Notes: a model not told the origin generated them from the letters alone. A DNA stretch of 64,000 nt from Heliopora coerulea (GCA_030142905.1 JASJOG010000007.1:843501-907500), one strand, 5' to 3'; counted from the first letter of the stretch, positions 1-13,349 are shown. Made by a program: numbers and translations.

Positions 1-298
1 CCCGGGATAACTTATCGGGTCTGTTCTGGAGAGAGAGAACCGAGTTATCCATTTTCTGAGCAAACAAACTTTAATTTTATGCATCAAATCGCGTGTTGTC
101 CACCTTATAGTCCCATTTGGGAGACAAAATTTGAGTTCGTTTGTTCAAAACATGAATACCCGCTATTCACTCTCGGGTACTTGATTGATAAGCTTTCCTG
201 GCCTCTTACAACTGACCCCTGGTAATTCGGAATTCACTTAAATCACCACTCTAACCTTAATTTGCTCTATTTTTGTTCACATGACTTCATACATGCAG

Positions 299-460
299 CA
301 TGCACTTATTCAATTGGGAGCAAAATATGCACCGTGTATGAGAAAGGACAAAGAACTTATGAGATATTTGGAGGAAGAACGTAGAGTTGAGGCTGAAACG
401 GGTTGCTGTATTGGCACAGATCAAAATGGATGTATTCAAACTTCTCGTGAAGACTGTAAG
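299..460 (+). CDS. iRhom: iRhom exon (homology-domain start)
   Basis: Follows a CAG acceptor and ends at AAG before GTACCG, phase 0 on both sides. Encodes HALIQLGAKYAPCMRKD and then an acidic/basic helix and GCCIGTDQNGCIQTSREDC, the cysteine-rich iRhom homology domain. The donor was chosen over the overlapping GTAAGG because only this one keeps phase with the next exon. Confidence 0.8.
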
Positions 461-1042
461 GTACCGTGTAGCAAGGCTGTCAAACTTACCAACTCGTAAA
501 CTTACCATTGATAAAATTTAATTCATAACCAGGGCCAAAGAAAATCAACACGGTTTTGGAGAGTTTTAAGTCGGATAAAAACTTTACATATATTTGATCA
601 ATTTTCGACTCAATTTTATCTCGCACAAGGGATTCGTTTGAGAACATAGCTCAAACACTCTCAAAGGGCTCGTCCAACGATTTCAAGACAACAACGCGAA
701 TCTCGTTAAAAATATTTGGCTTCGCCTAGTTGAGTTTTTTTCCCGACTACTTTTCTGGGTTTTGGAGGAAAAACTGTGACTGGTTCTTTGACTTCTGTTA
801 CGTCAAAATGTTCTTAGATAGAGGCTAAAATATCCAATTAGTTTGCATTGTAGCCGAATTTAAAGTAGTTTCTTGGAGTAGTAAAAACTGTACATTGGAT
901 GTTGTTGTGTGGTAACTCATATGATCGAACTTTGGAAACTGGTGCAGAGGTCTTCAGGTAGATGACCCTGCAAGATGGATGGCCTGAAAGAATTTTAAAC
1001 TAGATCTGATCGTGTTCATAATTTTTCCGTTTCTTTTTCTAG

Positions 1043-1113
1043 AAAACGTTCTCAACTTTACAAAAATACACTACAGGCAATAAATCAAGAGCTGTCTGTG
1101 GGCAGGATCCCGA
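1043..1113 (+). CDS. iRhom: iRhom exon (cysteine-rich linker)
   Basis: Lies between TTTTTCTAG and GTAAGT. In phase it reads a short basic stretch followed by SRAVCGQDP, matching the AVCxQDP block of iRhoms. It ends two bases into a codon, completed by the T that opens the next exon. Confidence 0.75.
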
Positions 1114-1391
1114 GTAAGTTATTAAATATGAGTCTTTTAACGATCAATTGTTGAATAGATTTTTATGGTGTTCAGTAACTTTACATTTTACTCCTTAACT
1201 TGAAGTATGACTTTAGTTAACAACCTTTGATATTCTTGTAAAGCACCGAATGAAGAAGACGAAAACTTAACCCTTCAACAACCTTGCTTGATGTTCAGTT
1301 GGTTTGAACGTTTAGGATGAAGTATGATATGAGTCGATAATCACAGCGAATATTTCCTGATCAACTTACACAGCTAAAGTGAACTAGAAAA

Positions 1392-1468
1392 GTTCACTTC
1401 AGCAGGATTCGAACTTGCATCTTTTGGTTACCGCACCGCTGCTCTACCAGTTGAGCTATCGAGTCAAC
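1392..1468 (-). repeat. tRNA-like sequence (decayed tRNA or SINE head)
   Basis: Read on the minus strand it has a good A box (ATAGCTCAACTGGTAGAGC) and B box (AAGTTCGAATCC), but the acceptor stem and the spacing between acceptor and D arm are irregular. This fits a tRNA-derived repeat better than a working tRNA. It lies in an iRhom intron. Confidence 0.55.
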
Positions 1469-2175
1469 TTGGATCAGGCTTGTTTAATTTTAAGCGCACC
1501 AGAGATTCTCGTGACAACTTAATGCTGGATATCCGTGAGGATGTGCATCGTTTCGATTCTATTTCAGAATCACCCTCAGGGTAACACAAAGAGAAGACTT
1601 CATGATCATATTACCTTGAGGATGATTATGAAATAAACCCTCGCTACAGTTTGATGTTCTTCTAAAATCTAGAACCTATAGGACAAAAACTTACCTTTTT
1701 AATAAATTTGCGAGATGTATCTTAGTTTTTCATATTGTATTTCACGCGGAGAATGACGTGAACTCATGAGCTGTGGTGAACCAAACGAAAAACTTTTCAA
1801 CAATTTATGTTGTTCTAAGAGTTTTCATTTTCTTTTTCCACATGATAGTCATATATGATAAGAGAACTCAGTTTGATTTTCTATGAATTCCTGCATCATT
1901 GTTGGTAAAACTTCGTTGTTTAAGGGTCCATTTTGACGATATTATTGTCGTACATGATCGTTCATTTTGATGTATCCAATTGACTTATTGGAGTTTTCCT
2001 GACATCTTGCTACATTAGTGAGCGAATCGAATGCAGGACGTCTGTCTTTGAGACAAAATTACATAACCCAGGAGGAACAATTGTATTCGACAATTGTATC
2101 GTGTCATGGACACAGATTTCTTCATCAAACATATCCCAATGAGGTCTTCACTTAATTTTGTTTTATTTTTTACAG

Positions 2176-2242
2176 TGCATGTATAAACCCACCATCAGTC
2201 GAACCGAACAAATGGCCCCCATACAAAATTACTGAGTGGCCA
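2176..2242 (+). CDS. iRhom: iRhom exon (ITEWP block)
   Basis: Lies between TTTTTTACAG and GTAAGT. Reads ACINPPSVEPNKW followed by PPYKITEWP, the conserved block corresponding to the DDITKWP segment of vertebrate iRhoms. Phase 0 at the 3' end. Confidence 0.78.
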
Positions 2243-2699
2243 GTAAGTGAACATAGCCAAGCTTCTTCAGCTTTACAACAGTATAAATTATATACTACCC
2301 TATATATATTACTCTTGTTAAATAAAGATTATTATCATGACTATTCATACCTTTCCCATACGATTTCCTTATGAATTATTAATGTATTTGAATATGTAGA
2401 AAACGTTGTTCAATGTCATTTTTGTTTGTTGTGAAAAGCAAGATGTCGCATGGCGACAGTAAATCGTCAGTCCTCGCAATCGCAGTTGAAGCATGGACAT
2501 GTCGCCTTGATATCTTGTGCACCACAAATTAGTGAAAGTAGAGAATAAATTAATAAGCAAGCAACCAAACAAACGCACACATGCATAAACAACTAGCACT
2601 TAAACAAAGGACAAACAGGGAACTAAAAAACCTGAACGAAAGTTGTATGACAAAATTCTCATGACTGTTGTAAACTCTGTTTTTTCTTTACCTCCAAAG

Positions 2700-2838
2700 A
2701 TCTGCAAGGAGATCACGAAAGTAACGACGGTGGACGCATCTCCTCATTTGAATTGCACAATTACCGGACGCCCGTATTGTATCGGTGACCAGTTTTTAAA
2801 AAGGGGTGTATTGCGACGAAGCTACTCTTTGTTCTCAG
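2700..2838 (+). pseudogene. iRhom: iRhom exon with frame disruption
   Basis: After CCTCCAAAG it reads ICKEITK and continues to CTITGRPYCIGDQ, as in iRhoms. The conserved continuation (YCDEATLCSQ, ending at CAG before GTAAAA) is in a different frame. The switch lies in the homopolymer-rich stretch at about 2792-2808 (T5-A5-G4), and roughly ten residues normally present between these blocks are missing. This is either an old indel or a sequencing error in the homopolymers. Confidence 0.7.
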
Positions 2839-4770
2839 GTAAAATATGATCGCATGTGCAGACGATGGCTCCTGATTATTTCGACAAGTTGAACTAGGTT
2901 TAAGTCTGGAGATTGTGGTAGCTGTGGTGTGAGTTTAGGTCGAAATCAGAGTCAAAGTTAGAGGTTAAGTCATGCTCTCTTCAGACAATAGTATCAACCA
3001 TGGAATGCTGCGTAGGCAGTTGTAAATCAACGTGGAAAAAAGTTTTAACGTAGTGCTGTGACCAAAAATCCAAAGAGTAAGGTACTTCAGTGACTCTGAC
3101 GAAGAGTTTCCCCTGGAGACGACGTAAGTGCATTGTTCTGTCGTGTCTTGACGGAGCAGTACCTTTACACTTTTTCCACGTCTGTCTAGACAAGGTATCC
3201 AGGTGCAGTGGCCCGGACACTGGGACCAAAGTGAACGCGTGTTTGTCATTTTTTCTTGATGTACGAATGTCTGTTCCCGCACACGGTTACCTTGCATCGA
3301 CATAGGCAGCCTGCACATGATTTCATCGAAATTGTGCAGTGAACGTGACCAAATGCTAGGAAAGAGAGAGATTCAGAAGTCCCGTGGTCTAGAGCATTGT
3401 CGAAACTGAGCTACAAACATTAGAATTTCCGAACAAGAACGGATCTGAAGGAGTGTGAGCCTCATTGTGAGTGTGAATCATAACAAGAGCTTCATCTCCA
3501 AACTAATGACATCTCTTCCCTCAGTTCTAGTCTTATACTACGCCAATCCCAGTGGCCGACGCCCACTTTGCCTCGTAAGGACGTTAGGGTTTAAAAACTG
3601 CTATCACTAGTCGTATGCGAGGTCGAGATAAGTTTGTAGCCAGAACTGGGCTTGAATCTGGAGTTGGATCATGAACATAGCCAAGATGTAACTGTCATGT
3701 GCCCACGGCTAGGGCACAGCTTTCAACTTGTTTAATGGTTGTAATGTTAAGTGTGCCATAAAGCAACATCTCACCTACAATTTTGCTTGCTTCCGATAAT
3801 TCTGGCGGCTAGTTTTACCATTGGCTGCATTGGTGGACAATATGGTGTAGCGTATCAATCGAAGTAATTCTGTTTCAGGCAAAAAGTCCGATTGCATATT
3901 AATGTATGTACTGTTTTGAAATCTTTCCCGTTTCTTTCGACCACAGTTTAAAAGAAATGTTTTTGACCATCTGGCCACATCTGCTTGCAATATTTCATGC
4001 TAGCACACGCGCGTATCACGCGGGCCTAGGCCCGGTAGGCCCGTATGTTGCTAGGCCACTGATTGGGACAGGAATTGAGGCTGAGTGGACGAACAAGTTA
4101 AAGACGTGAAACAAGAGCTGGTTTATTAAGACTGATGGTGCTAGTGAAATTTCATATTCTAGTATTTGTCAGGATTTTGTATGTAGTTTTATGTCAAGAG
4201 ATTAGGTTTGGAGTCAGATGTGAGGGATTAGGTTTGGAGATTAGAGTCAGAATCGAAGTCTGTTCACCTCTTTCTTTATTGTTTTCTTTTAAAAGGTCGA
4301 TTGTCTTGGAGCCACGTGCGGTCTCCTACCTTTCCTTAACCCAGAAAGTCCCGATCAGATTTATCGATTGTGGTTGTCACTTTTTCTACACGCAGGGTGA
4401 GAGTCTTTAATAATCTTACTCACTTACGGTGTTGGTATGTCGGTGTTCTGAGAAATAATCTCGTAAATATGTGAGTTATTTTGCAATGGAGTTCTTTTTC
4501 TTTCGCAGTGTTCATATAAAATTTAATAAACGGCGAGTTCTGCAACATACATTTATTTAATGTTTTTTGTTATTTTCCTCGTTCTCATTCCACTTCTTGT
4601 TCTTTTTCTTCCTCTTCTTCTTCTTATCTTTCTTACTTCTCTTCTTATCCTTTTCTTCTCCAATTTTCGGCCCTCTTTTGCTTCTTCCTCCTCTTCTACT
4701 TTTATTGTTTTTCAATGTAATGTCGTTATTATTTTTATCATTAAGACTGTCGTTCTTGTTTACCCTGCAG
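2839..4770. other. iRhom intron; expected exon not found
   Basis: No open frame here matches the expected iRhom segment. From about 4560 there is a TTC/TCT-rich pyrimidine tract before the next acceptor. ORFs such as the one at 2965-3318 (minus strand) have no recognisable motifs. Confidence 0.5.
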
Positions 4771-4924
4771 AATATTTCACTTGCTGATTACACTGGCCTT
4801 TCACTTCACCATCTTGAAAGACATGGAAGAAATGGCGGGTTGGCACAGGATAGCAATCATTTATTTGTTTAGTGGTATTGGAGGCAATCTGCTTAGCGCT
4901 ATAATCACACCTTACCAACCAGAA
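4771..4924 (+). CDS. iRhom: iRhom exon (rhomboid core, TM segments)
   Basis: Lies between TACCCTGCAG and GTAAGT. Reads [20 protein letters not shown] and [18 protein letters not shown], matching the rhomboid-core loop and a membrane helix of iRhoms. Ends in phase 0 at PYQPE, which joins VGPSGALFG in the next exon. The preceding exon, which should encode the CGLLPF to first membrane-segment region, was not found between 2839 and 4770. Confidence 0.82.
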
Positions 4925-5279
4925 GTAAGTTTACTATCCAGTCTTTAAATCTTTATATGCTCAACCTTACGTCAGTGGTAAAATTTGCAGAACATCAGCT
5001 AAAAGTTTGTCTCGTTGGTACTGTACTTACACGAGTCATTTTGTTTGGGACTGTAACTGTGGTTCACGTTTTATCCGAGTTCTTTGAAGCCAGTGCCTTC
5101 TTATCCAAGCGTTGATCTATCGTAATAATCTTCATATTCTCTTTGATTTTCGTTAATCTCATTTTGTTTGTTGTTTGGTATCAGGTAATGCTCAAAGTGA
5201 AGGAAGAGTTCTTTACTGCACTCTTATTAAGCGGCTAGACTACAATTTCCTTTTAACGAAAATTTTCTTTCTTGTGAAG

Positions 5280-5714
5280 GTTGGTCCTTCTGGTGCATTA
5301 TTTGGAATCATTGCTTGCTTGTTGGTCGAGCTGGTTCAAAACTGGCAGATCATCATGAGTCCAATAGAAAGTGTGGCTAAACTCCTCGTAATTACTTTGG
5401 TGCTGTTGCTAGTCGGCTGTTTCTCGTGGGTGGATAACTTTGCTCATTTGGGAGGGCTCATGTTCGGCACGCTGTTGGGATTTGCTTTCTTGCCTTATAT
5501 TACTTTCGGCAAGTGGGACTGACGTCGAAAAATTATTCAGATCGTGGTTTCGCTGGGTCTCACTGTCGCCATTTTTGTCAGTTTGTGTATAGTGTTCTTC
5601 GTGGATCAAGAGACCACTTGTTCTGGGTGTCATTACCTGAACTGTATTCCGTTCACGGATGATTTCTGTTCTCCCGCTCTACAGGGCAGTGGCTTGGATC
5701 CCAGGACTTCCTAA
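5280..5714 (+). CDS. iRhom: iRhom last exon with internal TGA
   Basis: Starts after TTGTGAAG in phase 0. Reads VGPSGALFGIIACLLVEL, then hydrophobic helices, WVDNFAHLGGLMFG and AFLPYITFGKWD. A TGA follows at 5520-5522. The same frame stays open for 63 more codons to TAA at 5712 and encodes RRKIIQIVVSLGL, a further membrane helix and LNCIPFTDDFC. That is the conserved iRhom C-terminus, so the TGA interrupts real coding sequence rather than ending it. Confidence 0.82.
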
Positions 5715-8700
5715 AGGTTTCGAAACATTTACGGCCAGTTTAACAGCTGAACAAATTATTTGTTATTTACATGGCTAGAGATGTGGAAAAAGGACCTCGA
5801 GGAACACCAAGAACTTAGTGGTGTACTGTTGGGTTTCCTCCACGACGTTGTGGGAAGGACTTAGAAATAGATTGATTCAAGTGATAAAAGTGTTTTGGCT
5901 GGCCCAAAAATGCCTGACATAGGATTCATACTGATACAGCTGTAGGCAGGATTAAAAATTAACGTGGGCAATAGGGTATTTCGCTTCCAGATTCTCCTAC
6001 TGGCTCTTAAATTATTTTACTGTCAAAAGAACAGTTTTGTTACCGTAGGATATTCTGCAAGTCTCAATGACACTTGAAACCTATCTCATGTCTTGCGATG
6101 TGTTTCGTATTTGTTTACTTTTCAAACTTGCAAGTTTTATTTTTCCGAAAGGTTGACTGTTTAAAAAGAATTCAAGCTTACAGAAGACGGTGAAGTTAAG
6201 ACTTGTTAATAGCTTGGTAAATATTAGCAAGCTTATTTTACTTACCGGTAAATATGAAAATGTCCATGGAGTGAGAAAAGAAATAAGTCCAGGAAAAACT
6301 CCCTTATTTGAAACAACATTTTTAATAAAAAAGATGAACCTTCACAGTCCTTACAACTTTGTTCTTGATATATATTAAGAAATGCTTGGTATGTTAGTAA
6401 CGGCCTCGTACTTCACATTGCACAATGACTCATTGGGAGATGATAGACGTCTTTGAGGTTATTCGATGAAATCACTCCAAATTTTTGGTCTTTAGTATCG
6501 TGGGAAATATACACTACATGCAATTGCCAGGACTTTACCAAATCTTTCCTCGCCTCCGCAGAAATTTAACCGCTAATTTTACTCGAGAACGAAGTGAGTT
6601 AAGGGAAAGCTTAACGATTTAAGAATGTCTTTCAAACAAGAAAAATTCTCCTGAAGTTTTTCTTTTTTTCACTCATGGATTCTGTAACTCGTTTCCCTTC
6701 AAAGTAGAAGTGCGAAAAGTTGAAGTATAAGAACCTGCTTAAAAACTACTTGCCAAGCGCTGCTTTCAAGGCCACGGCGCAAGTACAGTGGGCACAGAAT
6801 TTAAAAGAATTCTTATTGGAAGAAAAGAATTTTATGGCGACGTTGTGTGCTATTAAGTGAGTAACGCGTGGCCTCTAGCTTGGGGTAAATATTGCAAACG
6901 TAAGTTATTTTTTATTCCCTTTTTGTTTCCTGCTTTTAATGTTAACTAAATCCACTGGCGTCGATTCGTGGTTTTCGCTAGAAGCGCGCGACAACTCCAA
7001 GTTTTTGGATAGGCTCTTATTTTCATGTTACGGGAAGGTTTTCACCGAGAACGTTGTCATAGTTAACCAAACGTCATTTTCCAACGCCTCCGACTGGAGG
7101 TTACGTCGAATTCACTTCTGCATGTTGTCTACACAACCACAAATCTTTTCGGGAAACTTTCAGGAGATAACCTACGTTTTGCTAGTTTATTAGTAATAGT
7201 TTTCGGAGTGATTTACGAAATAAGAATCCGTTTTTCATCGAGGTTTATAGACATCTTCGACGTTGTTTAAAAAACTCGACTGCCCTCGCTATCTCTTTCC
7301 TTAACAATCTTCCCAGGGTTGGAGTATCCAATGAAACACTGCACATGCATCGTATATTTCGTCACTGGCACTCAGATAAATCTTGCTTCTCACTTCCAAT
7401 ACCTGACCATGATTCGAGCTCTGATGTACTGTCAGAGATATACATATTAGTTTACTGTTGGATTTCTTCAGTTCAGATACAGCTTATATCTCCATGATAG
7501 CCGCTGAATATAAACTTATGCTTTCCTTTCCGTTAGTAATTATTTTAGAACAGTACCATTTGTGTAGGATCGGATTTAAAACCTACACAAGAAAGCTTGA
7601 ACAATATGTACACCTTCCTGTCAACAAATTAGTACTTGTGCACTTCAGTAAACATCAAACTGAAGCCAACTGAATCGAGGTGGTCCCAATAACCGCCGGC
7701 AAATGACAAGAACGGTACATTCAATGTAGTACTTACGATTCTCAGAACAGCAATGTTGAAGAAATTCTGCCAATTGTCAGAAGCATGTATTTTTGACACG
7801 AGAAAGCGGAAATCGATTCTGGAAAGCATCATATCAAGGACGTCATCTAATACCTCCGATCTCGGAAGTTTCACGTTCTCTCCTGTCGTAGAAATCGCGT
7901 ACCGTCACTGCAACCCTGGGATATGTCTTAGATATAAAACGAATTTCTGTTCCTCAACTGAGGTCGATGACCTTCAGGGGTGGTCTGGCAAGCGGCTGAA
8001 AGTGAAAGCAAGTTCACAGTTTAAAGTTCCGGATGATTGGATTAGAAGAAAATTAAATCTCTGATTCATATGATCGAGCTGTAGAAGATGCCATTACTTG
8101 GAAAGCTGTATCTAGCCTTGGTCTGGGGAAACACCAAGTCTCGGCAAATGTTTAACTTTGCTCTCGCTTTATCTTCAACTTCCATCACCGTATGTCGACT
8201 TGGAGCGCGTTTGAGCGTATTCAAACTTGGACAGAATTTTAAACTCGGAATTTCCACTTACGTTTGTTTAACTGGACGAAACATGGTGTATGTTTTCTGT
8301 TTCCTGAATTTGACATCGCAACAAATTAACGGGTCACACCAAGAGTCGTTGGGGAAAAGGGACTGAGTACAAACTGTTTCTTCTAACGAATTACATTACA
8401 ATAACTTAATGGCGTTACCCAGAGTAAAATAATACAAGTCTGAACCCACAGGGAAAGAGTTGAAGTGGCGATTGCTAGGAAGAAAATTGTTCTTTTCCGA
8501 AGAAAACACGGAACTAGATGACTGAGCATTATACCAACGCACCAACTGTGTCACGTACTTTGAGATAAAAAGTCTTCCTATATCCAAAAGTTAACTCCCT
8601 TCTCTCTACTTCAACTTCGTTAGTTATTTGCTTTTCCGCTAATCCTAGACACGTAATGGAGGGGATAGAGGACCATGTCTTGCCCAAAATTTGCTTTTGT

Positions 8701-9843
8701 ATCGTTGTTTTAAGAAAACATGGTGCTCTGAAATTTAGAAAGATATGAAAAAAGTACCTCAACCCACACCTTTGCAACAATCGAAACATTTTGCTCATTA
8801 CTTATATTGGCTCCCCAGTTCACGGGTCTTAAATCCCAAGAATGACTTTCCTCCTTGACCTTGCACCGGTAGTTTGAGCAAAGTTAAGGTCGAGCGTAAA
8901 CTTGTGTCAAAGACTGTGGATTGTATCACCATTGAAAAACCCTTCAATTAAAGTGTTCGTTCCCCAATAAAGGTTCCCGATGCCAGCTAGTTTAATTCAT
9001 TTATCGATCTGACGCCACAGGTTGGTATCTCGCCAACGTTGTGGCTAATCAGCTTACTGAGCCACGGTTGTCAGTTGAAGTAGTTACACGACCCAGAACT
9101 GCAGAAGGCAAGAGAAAGGTCCTCATTCCTGTGCAACAGTGCATCGTGATTCCCGCGTGAGCGAAATAATGAACCCCGACCGTTAGCAGACAAATTAGTC
9201 CGCAAAACTTAATCGCGTTACCCAAACCTATGATCTTAGTTTACCACCTTTCAATTTCTTATTAGTTTCTGAACATTCCATCGCGTAACAAACAATATCT
9301 CATTTCACAGCACTCAAATATTAAGTTCCGGAAGAAAACCCAGCACACCATGTTCTGAGACGACCAACAAACCAACGTTTCTGATCTTGGAACTTAATAG
9401 TTGGCCGAGTAAAGGCCGTTTTACCAGATTGCATTTCACGAATATGAACTCTATTTGTTTTGAAAACCTAATGTTGCGAACACCGGCTTTTTCAACGACT
9501 GAATTAATTGAGCGACTAGGTTTGTAAACTGAAGTTAAGCTGTTCTGATCCGAAAATCATAATGGTGTCTAGCTAATACCATTGTCAATGACTGACGTAA
9601 CTGTCACATTGTTTTTGAAATGATTTAGACGCAATACGAAAACCAGGGGGAAAAAAGCTCCGCGGAAATCACTTCAAAGCAACTCAGAAAGTCAGGAAAC
9701 ATCAAACATGCCATTATAACCACATGATAAGTAAATTTTCCCCACAAAATGTTCATATTCAAGAAATCAATACCTAAGTCGGTCCCCTCATACAAGTGTT
9801 TGTTCTCACTTCACTTGAAATACGCCGACTGTGGTGTGATCCT
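5715..9843. other. Intergenic, no gene recognised
   Basis: Contains only short ORFs (up to about 100 codons) without motifs, signal sequences or splice-consistent neighbours. No RNA gene or repeat with clear ends was seen. Confidence 0.5.
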
Positions 9844-9974
9844 GTCTTAACCCTTTAAGGATCATCGTCCTGTTTACAGGACACTAAGAACAGAAGACGT
9901 TTTTGGTGAACAAAGCGATAACAATAAAAAACTTGAACAAAAGAAAACGAGTTCAAGCTTTCAAGGGTTAAGAC
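9844..9974. mobile_element. Small MITE-like element with 12-bp inverted ends
   Basis: Begins GTCTTAACCCTT and ends AAGGGTTAAGAC, a perfect 12-bp inverted repeat enclosing 107 bp with no ORF. No clear target duplication was seen. Similar TTAACCC/GGGTTAA-type runs occur near 26,860 and 29,060. Confidence 0.5.
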
Positions 9975-12900
9975 ACCTACCGTATGTTCACACCACTATG
10001 AAACCACCATCGCTTCTGTCCTCAGTTCATCTTCCCTTTCGCCTCTGCCCCCATTTTCCCAGAAAGTGACTTGGTTTCATGAGTTATTGTTAGAAAGAAG
10101 AGACCTGACGTCTTACAAAGGTGTTTTAAACATTGATGTAGTTTTGTTTTCCTTGTGAGAGCAATCGCATTTACAATACTGCCAGATCATTTTTCGAGAA
10201 TGTTTGCTACGAAGATGGCGACAGCTCTAAGTACGTGGACACCAAAACATCAGAGGCACAATTACTTACTTGGCCTCCTGGTTTCTTGGTATGAAATACT
10301 AATTCTGTGACCTGGTATAGCAAAGATTCAGTTCTGCATATCCGAATTGTTTTTCCAGCTGATCTGAAACGAGGTAAAATGCGAAAACTTTCAGAAATAA
10401 AGTTAGCTTCCATACAGATTCAAACAAAACTCACTCCTGACTACGTTTTGATTCGGGAAAAAATGTCAGAAAAGGTAATTCTAAAGGCTAAGCGGCTTTC
10501 TACACTGTTGGTCCAACTTGTGTTCCACGGAGGTCGACAATCTTGCTCGCTCTTCCTGTTGCTACGTATTCCTGAAATTCTGGGATAAAAATTTCTTGGG
10601 TTGGGCAGAAGTTCCTTAAAATTGATGAAGCCATTTTTATGGGTAAATAATGTCCTGCAGAGATGTAAGTAATATAAAATGCATTTTTTCTGTAATCCTC
10701 ATCATTTGGGAAACTAAAATTGTAAAACTCGATTAATTTAAATGAAATATTCTTTAATTCGTAAAAATGCTTTTGGAATTACTGTAGGTGCATGCGACTG
10801 CTCGACCCAGGCCTCCAGCTGTCAGGAGTCCAACAGTCAAGCTCACAAAATTATTAAGAAGGAATTTTCAACCACTGACATGTAGTAATTAGTTGAAGTG
10901 TTAAGCTGACGATCAGACAGAATAAGACTGAACAAACTTAGTCATCACATTAGTGACAGCAGTTTCTTGTGTTTTGTTCATTATTCGAAAGAATTGCCTT
11001 CATTTTGTTACCTCATACCACGATATTTTGAAAAATTAAGCTTTTAAGAAAAATTCTTGAACTCGTTAGAAATTTTTTAAAAAATCATTTCCTTAAACTC
11101 TTTAAAAAGGTCAAATTTTTCTCGACAATGCTTTTGCTGACCATCGTTTTGTTCCGGTTCACCTTCGGGAAAACGAATGAAACTCGGGTTACGTGAAGCG
11201 AAGTGTGAATGCGCATGTGCACAAGCTGTTTGGTGGTGTTTGGTTTCAAAATTTGCGAGTTCGTGTCGTCTTGAAATACTTGAATGAATGAGGGGTTTCC
11301 TATCAGGCAAAGAAAACCAAAGCTCTGGAGGATATTCCCTGGTGCTGTGGCATATGAAGTCTTCTTTATTCACACCAAAAGGAATTCTAGTGGTGTTAAT
11401 ATTCGCTGAAAAATCGCAGTTTCTAGCTGGGTTGTAGCAGCTCTCAAGTTCACTCTGGAGAATCTTTGAAGTGGCTGAGCTAAAGTACGATCTTCAAAAG
11501 CATCAAGCTCTTCACAGATCTTACCAACATTCTTCAAAGGTTCGTTGTATTTAATTTCTTTGTAACTAACTGAAAAAAAATAAAGCACAAAGTTTAGCTT
11601 GCTATCATCCGTGATAAACAATCGTCAGCTGAGTCTCAACCAAACCTTCTCTCTACGTATTTACAATGGTTATTACCAATGTGGGGCTAATTTGACGGTT
11701 AACATCAACCTCTACGTAAAAGTTTTCGATTTTAAAAACCAGATTACCCTATTCCGTGTAAATGCTACCGTAGGAAAGTGTCTGAGAGATAAAACTGCGA
11801 AATGTTTTCACTTCGTTTATGTACTCGTGTCTTCGTCTCGCCATGCCACTTAAAACCATTTTTTTTAACTCACTCACACAACCCGTTCGTAAGTAGCTGG
11901 TCACATTCCTTAGACAAGCTTTTCTTCATGCAGAATGAGTGCTTGCGAAGTCCGTAAGTCTTTGTGGTATCCTTTCGTGAACCTAACGATGCAATTTTAA
12001 AGCGATCCGTTTCAAACGAGACTTTTCGTCTCCTAGCCGTGCGTAGTGTTAAACCAACTAACAAGATCGCAACACTTGGTACAGTTCGTAAATTAAGAAA
12101 ACCCCTGTTGAGAAGAGTTTTGTTTCGTTATCGACGATCAAAGAAGAGAGATACGATAAATTAGTGTTCTTGATCGCCACTGAACGAAAGGCTTGTGCAA
12201 AAGCTTTGTTTAGGTCAAATTCGACCCTCGTCGCCTACACGTAATGGACGATGCTTTAGTAAGCACCTAGTTTCTCTTCCTTGGGCATCGGAGTTCTAAA
12301 AGTATTGCCGTACTTCGTTTCACAATCACTCTTGGTGATAGCTCTTGTTTGAGCAGACTATGGAATAAATACCAGTTCAAAATAGAAACGTGAGAGAACT
12401 GGGTTGAAAGGCTTGCAGCCAGAATACTTGAATAATAAAAACAAAACAAAAAAGAAAAGAAAACACAACCAAGGAACCATATCTGAGCCAAACAGGGACG
12501 TGAAACGGCTAAGGTCAAGGCTTGATTATTTTTTCCTTGTGTCGTTTAATATGGAGCGACTTGAGTGTCAAATTGGGCAAAGATCCAGCACCGTTGCACG
12601 TTCCTTATCTGAGAGATGTTTCTTCCTGATTCTTGAGAGAAACTTTTTTTTTTTTTGATGTGTTTAGTTAGTTTACACCTGATCATGGTTCCTGTGTTTA
12701 TGGTAGGACAAGGTTTCCTGTGGCGGTGTTTTTGAAGGACATGAAGTGCGAATCACGTCTTTATCAGTTCCTAGGTATTTTCTCATTAAATATCCATGTT
12801 CGTGGCTGAGTAAGTGGAGTTTGATGTTCGTGATTTCAAGATCTGGCCAGATGTAATTCTATGTAGCAAGCAAAAAGCGTGCTTAGCGTGGGTCGGATTT

Positions 12901-13349
12901 TCTTACAGATGTTCAAATAATTAAACGCCAAACTTAGTCAAGTGTCAAAAGAACCTTTCCACAGAAAATATCTGAAGAATTGTACATTTCTCTTTTATTT
13001 CATATGTGTATTCCTTAACAAGAAAATTTAGTCAGCAATAAGGTTGGGTCATGAACTTGATATAGAGTCAAAATATTACAGTGGTTTCTACATCTTTCTT
13101 GCATTTACTTAGATGTAAAGTTCCTAGGTGACAATTTTTGGTTTATTTTTTTCTACTTTATTCTGTTAAAAATCCTAATGTGAATCTAAGTCAAAGTATT
13201 GTGATCATATGGGTATCATTTCATGATGGTTTTTGACTTCACAATTGTTTTTAATATTTGTGAATGAGCACCAAGAGTATTTGTCTTTTAGAAACAGCTG
13301 TGTGTACATGTGTCTGTATATATACATACATATACATATACATATATAT
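9975..13349. other. Intergenic, no gene recognised
   Basis: Only short ORFs without recognisable domains, for example 10307-10588 (+), 11077-11373 (-) and 11599-11853 (+). No clear repeats apart from simple A/T runs. Confidence 0.45.

Larger units (their letters stand above)
299..5714 (+). pseudogene. iRhom: iRhom (inactive rhomboid) gene, 3' part, with coding disruptions
   Basis: iRhoms are catalytically dead rhomboid-fold proteins of the ER/Golgi that control trafficking of ADAM17 and EGF-family ligands (known from the family). Six exon-like blocks here (299-460, 1043-1113, 2176-2242, 2700-2838, 4771-4924, 5280-5714) read in order through the iRhom homology domain and rhomboid core. Landmarks are [75 protein letters not shown] and WVDNFAHLGG. 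The position equivalent to the catalytic serine motif reads GPSGALFG, not GxSG, as expected for the inactive subfamily. Oddities: a frame disruption in the fourth block, no recognisable exon for the segment between EATLCSQ and the membrane core, and an in-frame TGA 64 codons before the family-like C-terminus. Upstream exons lie outside the window. It could be a recent pseudogene, a real gene with assembly errors, or a gene with readthrough. Confidence 0.8.
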
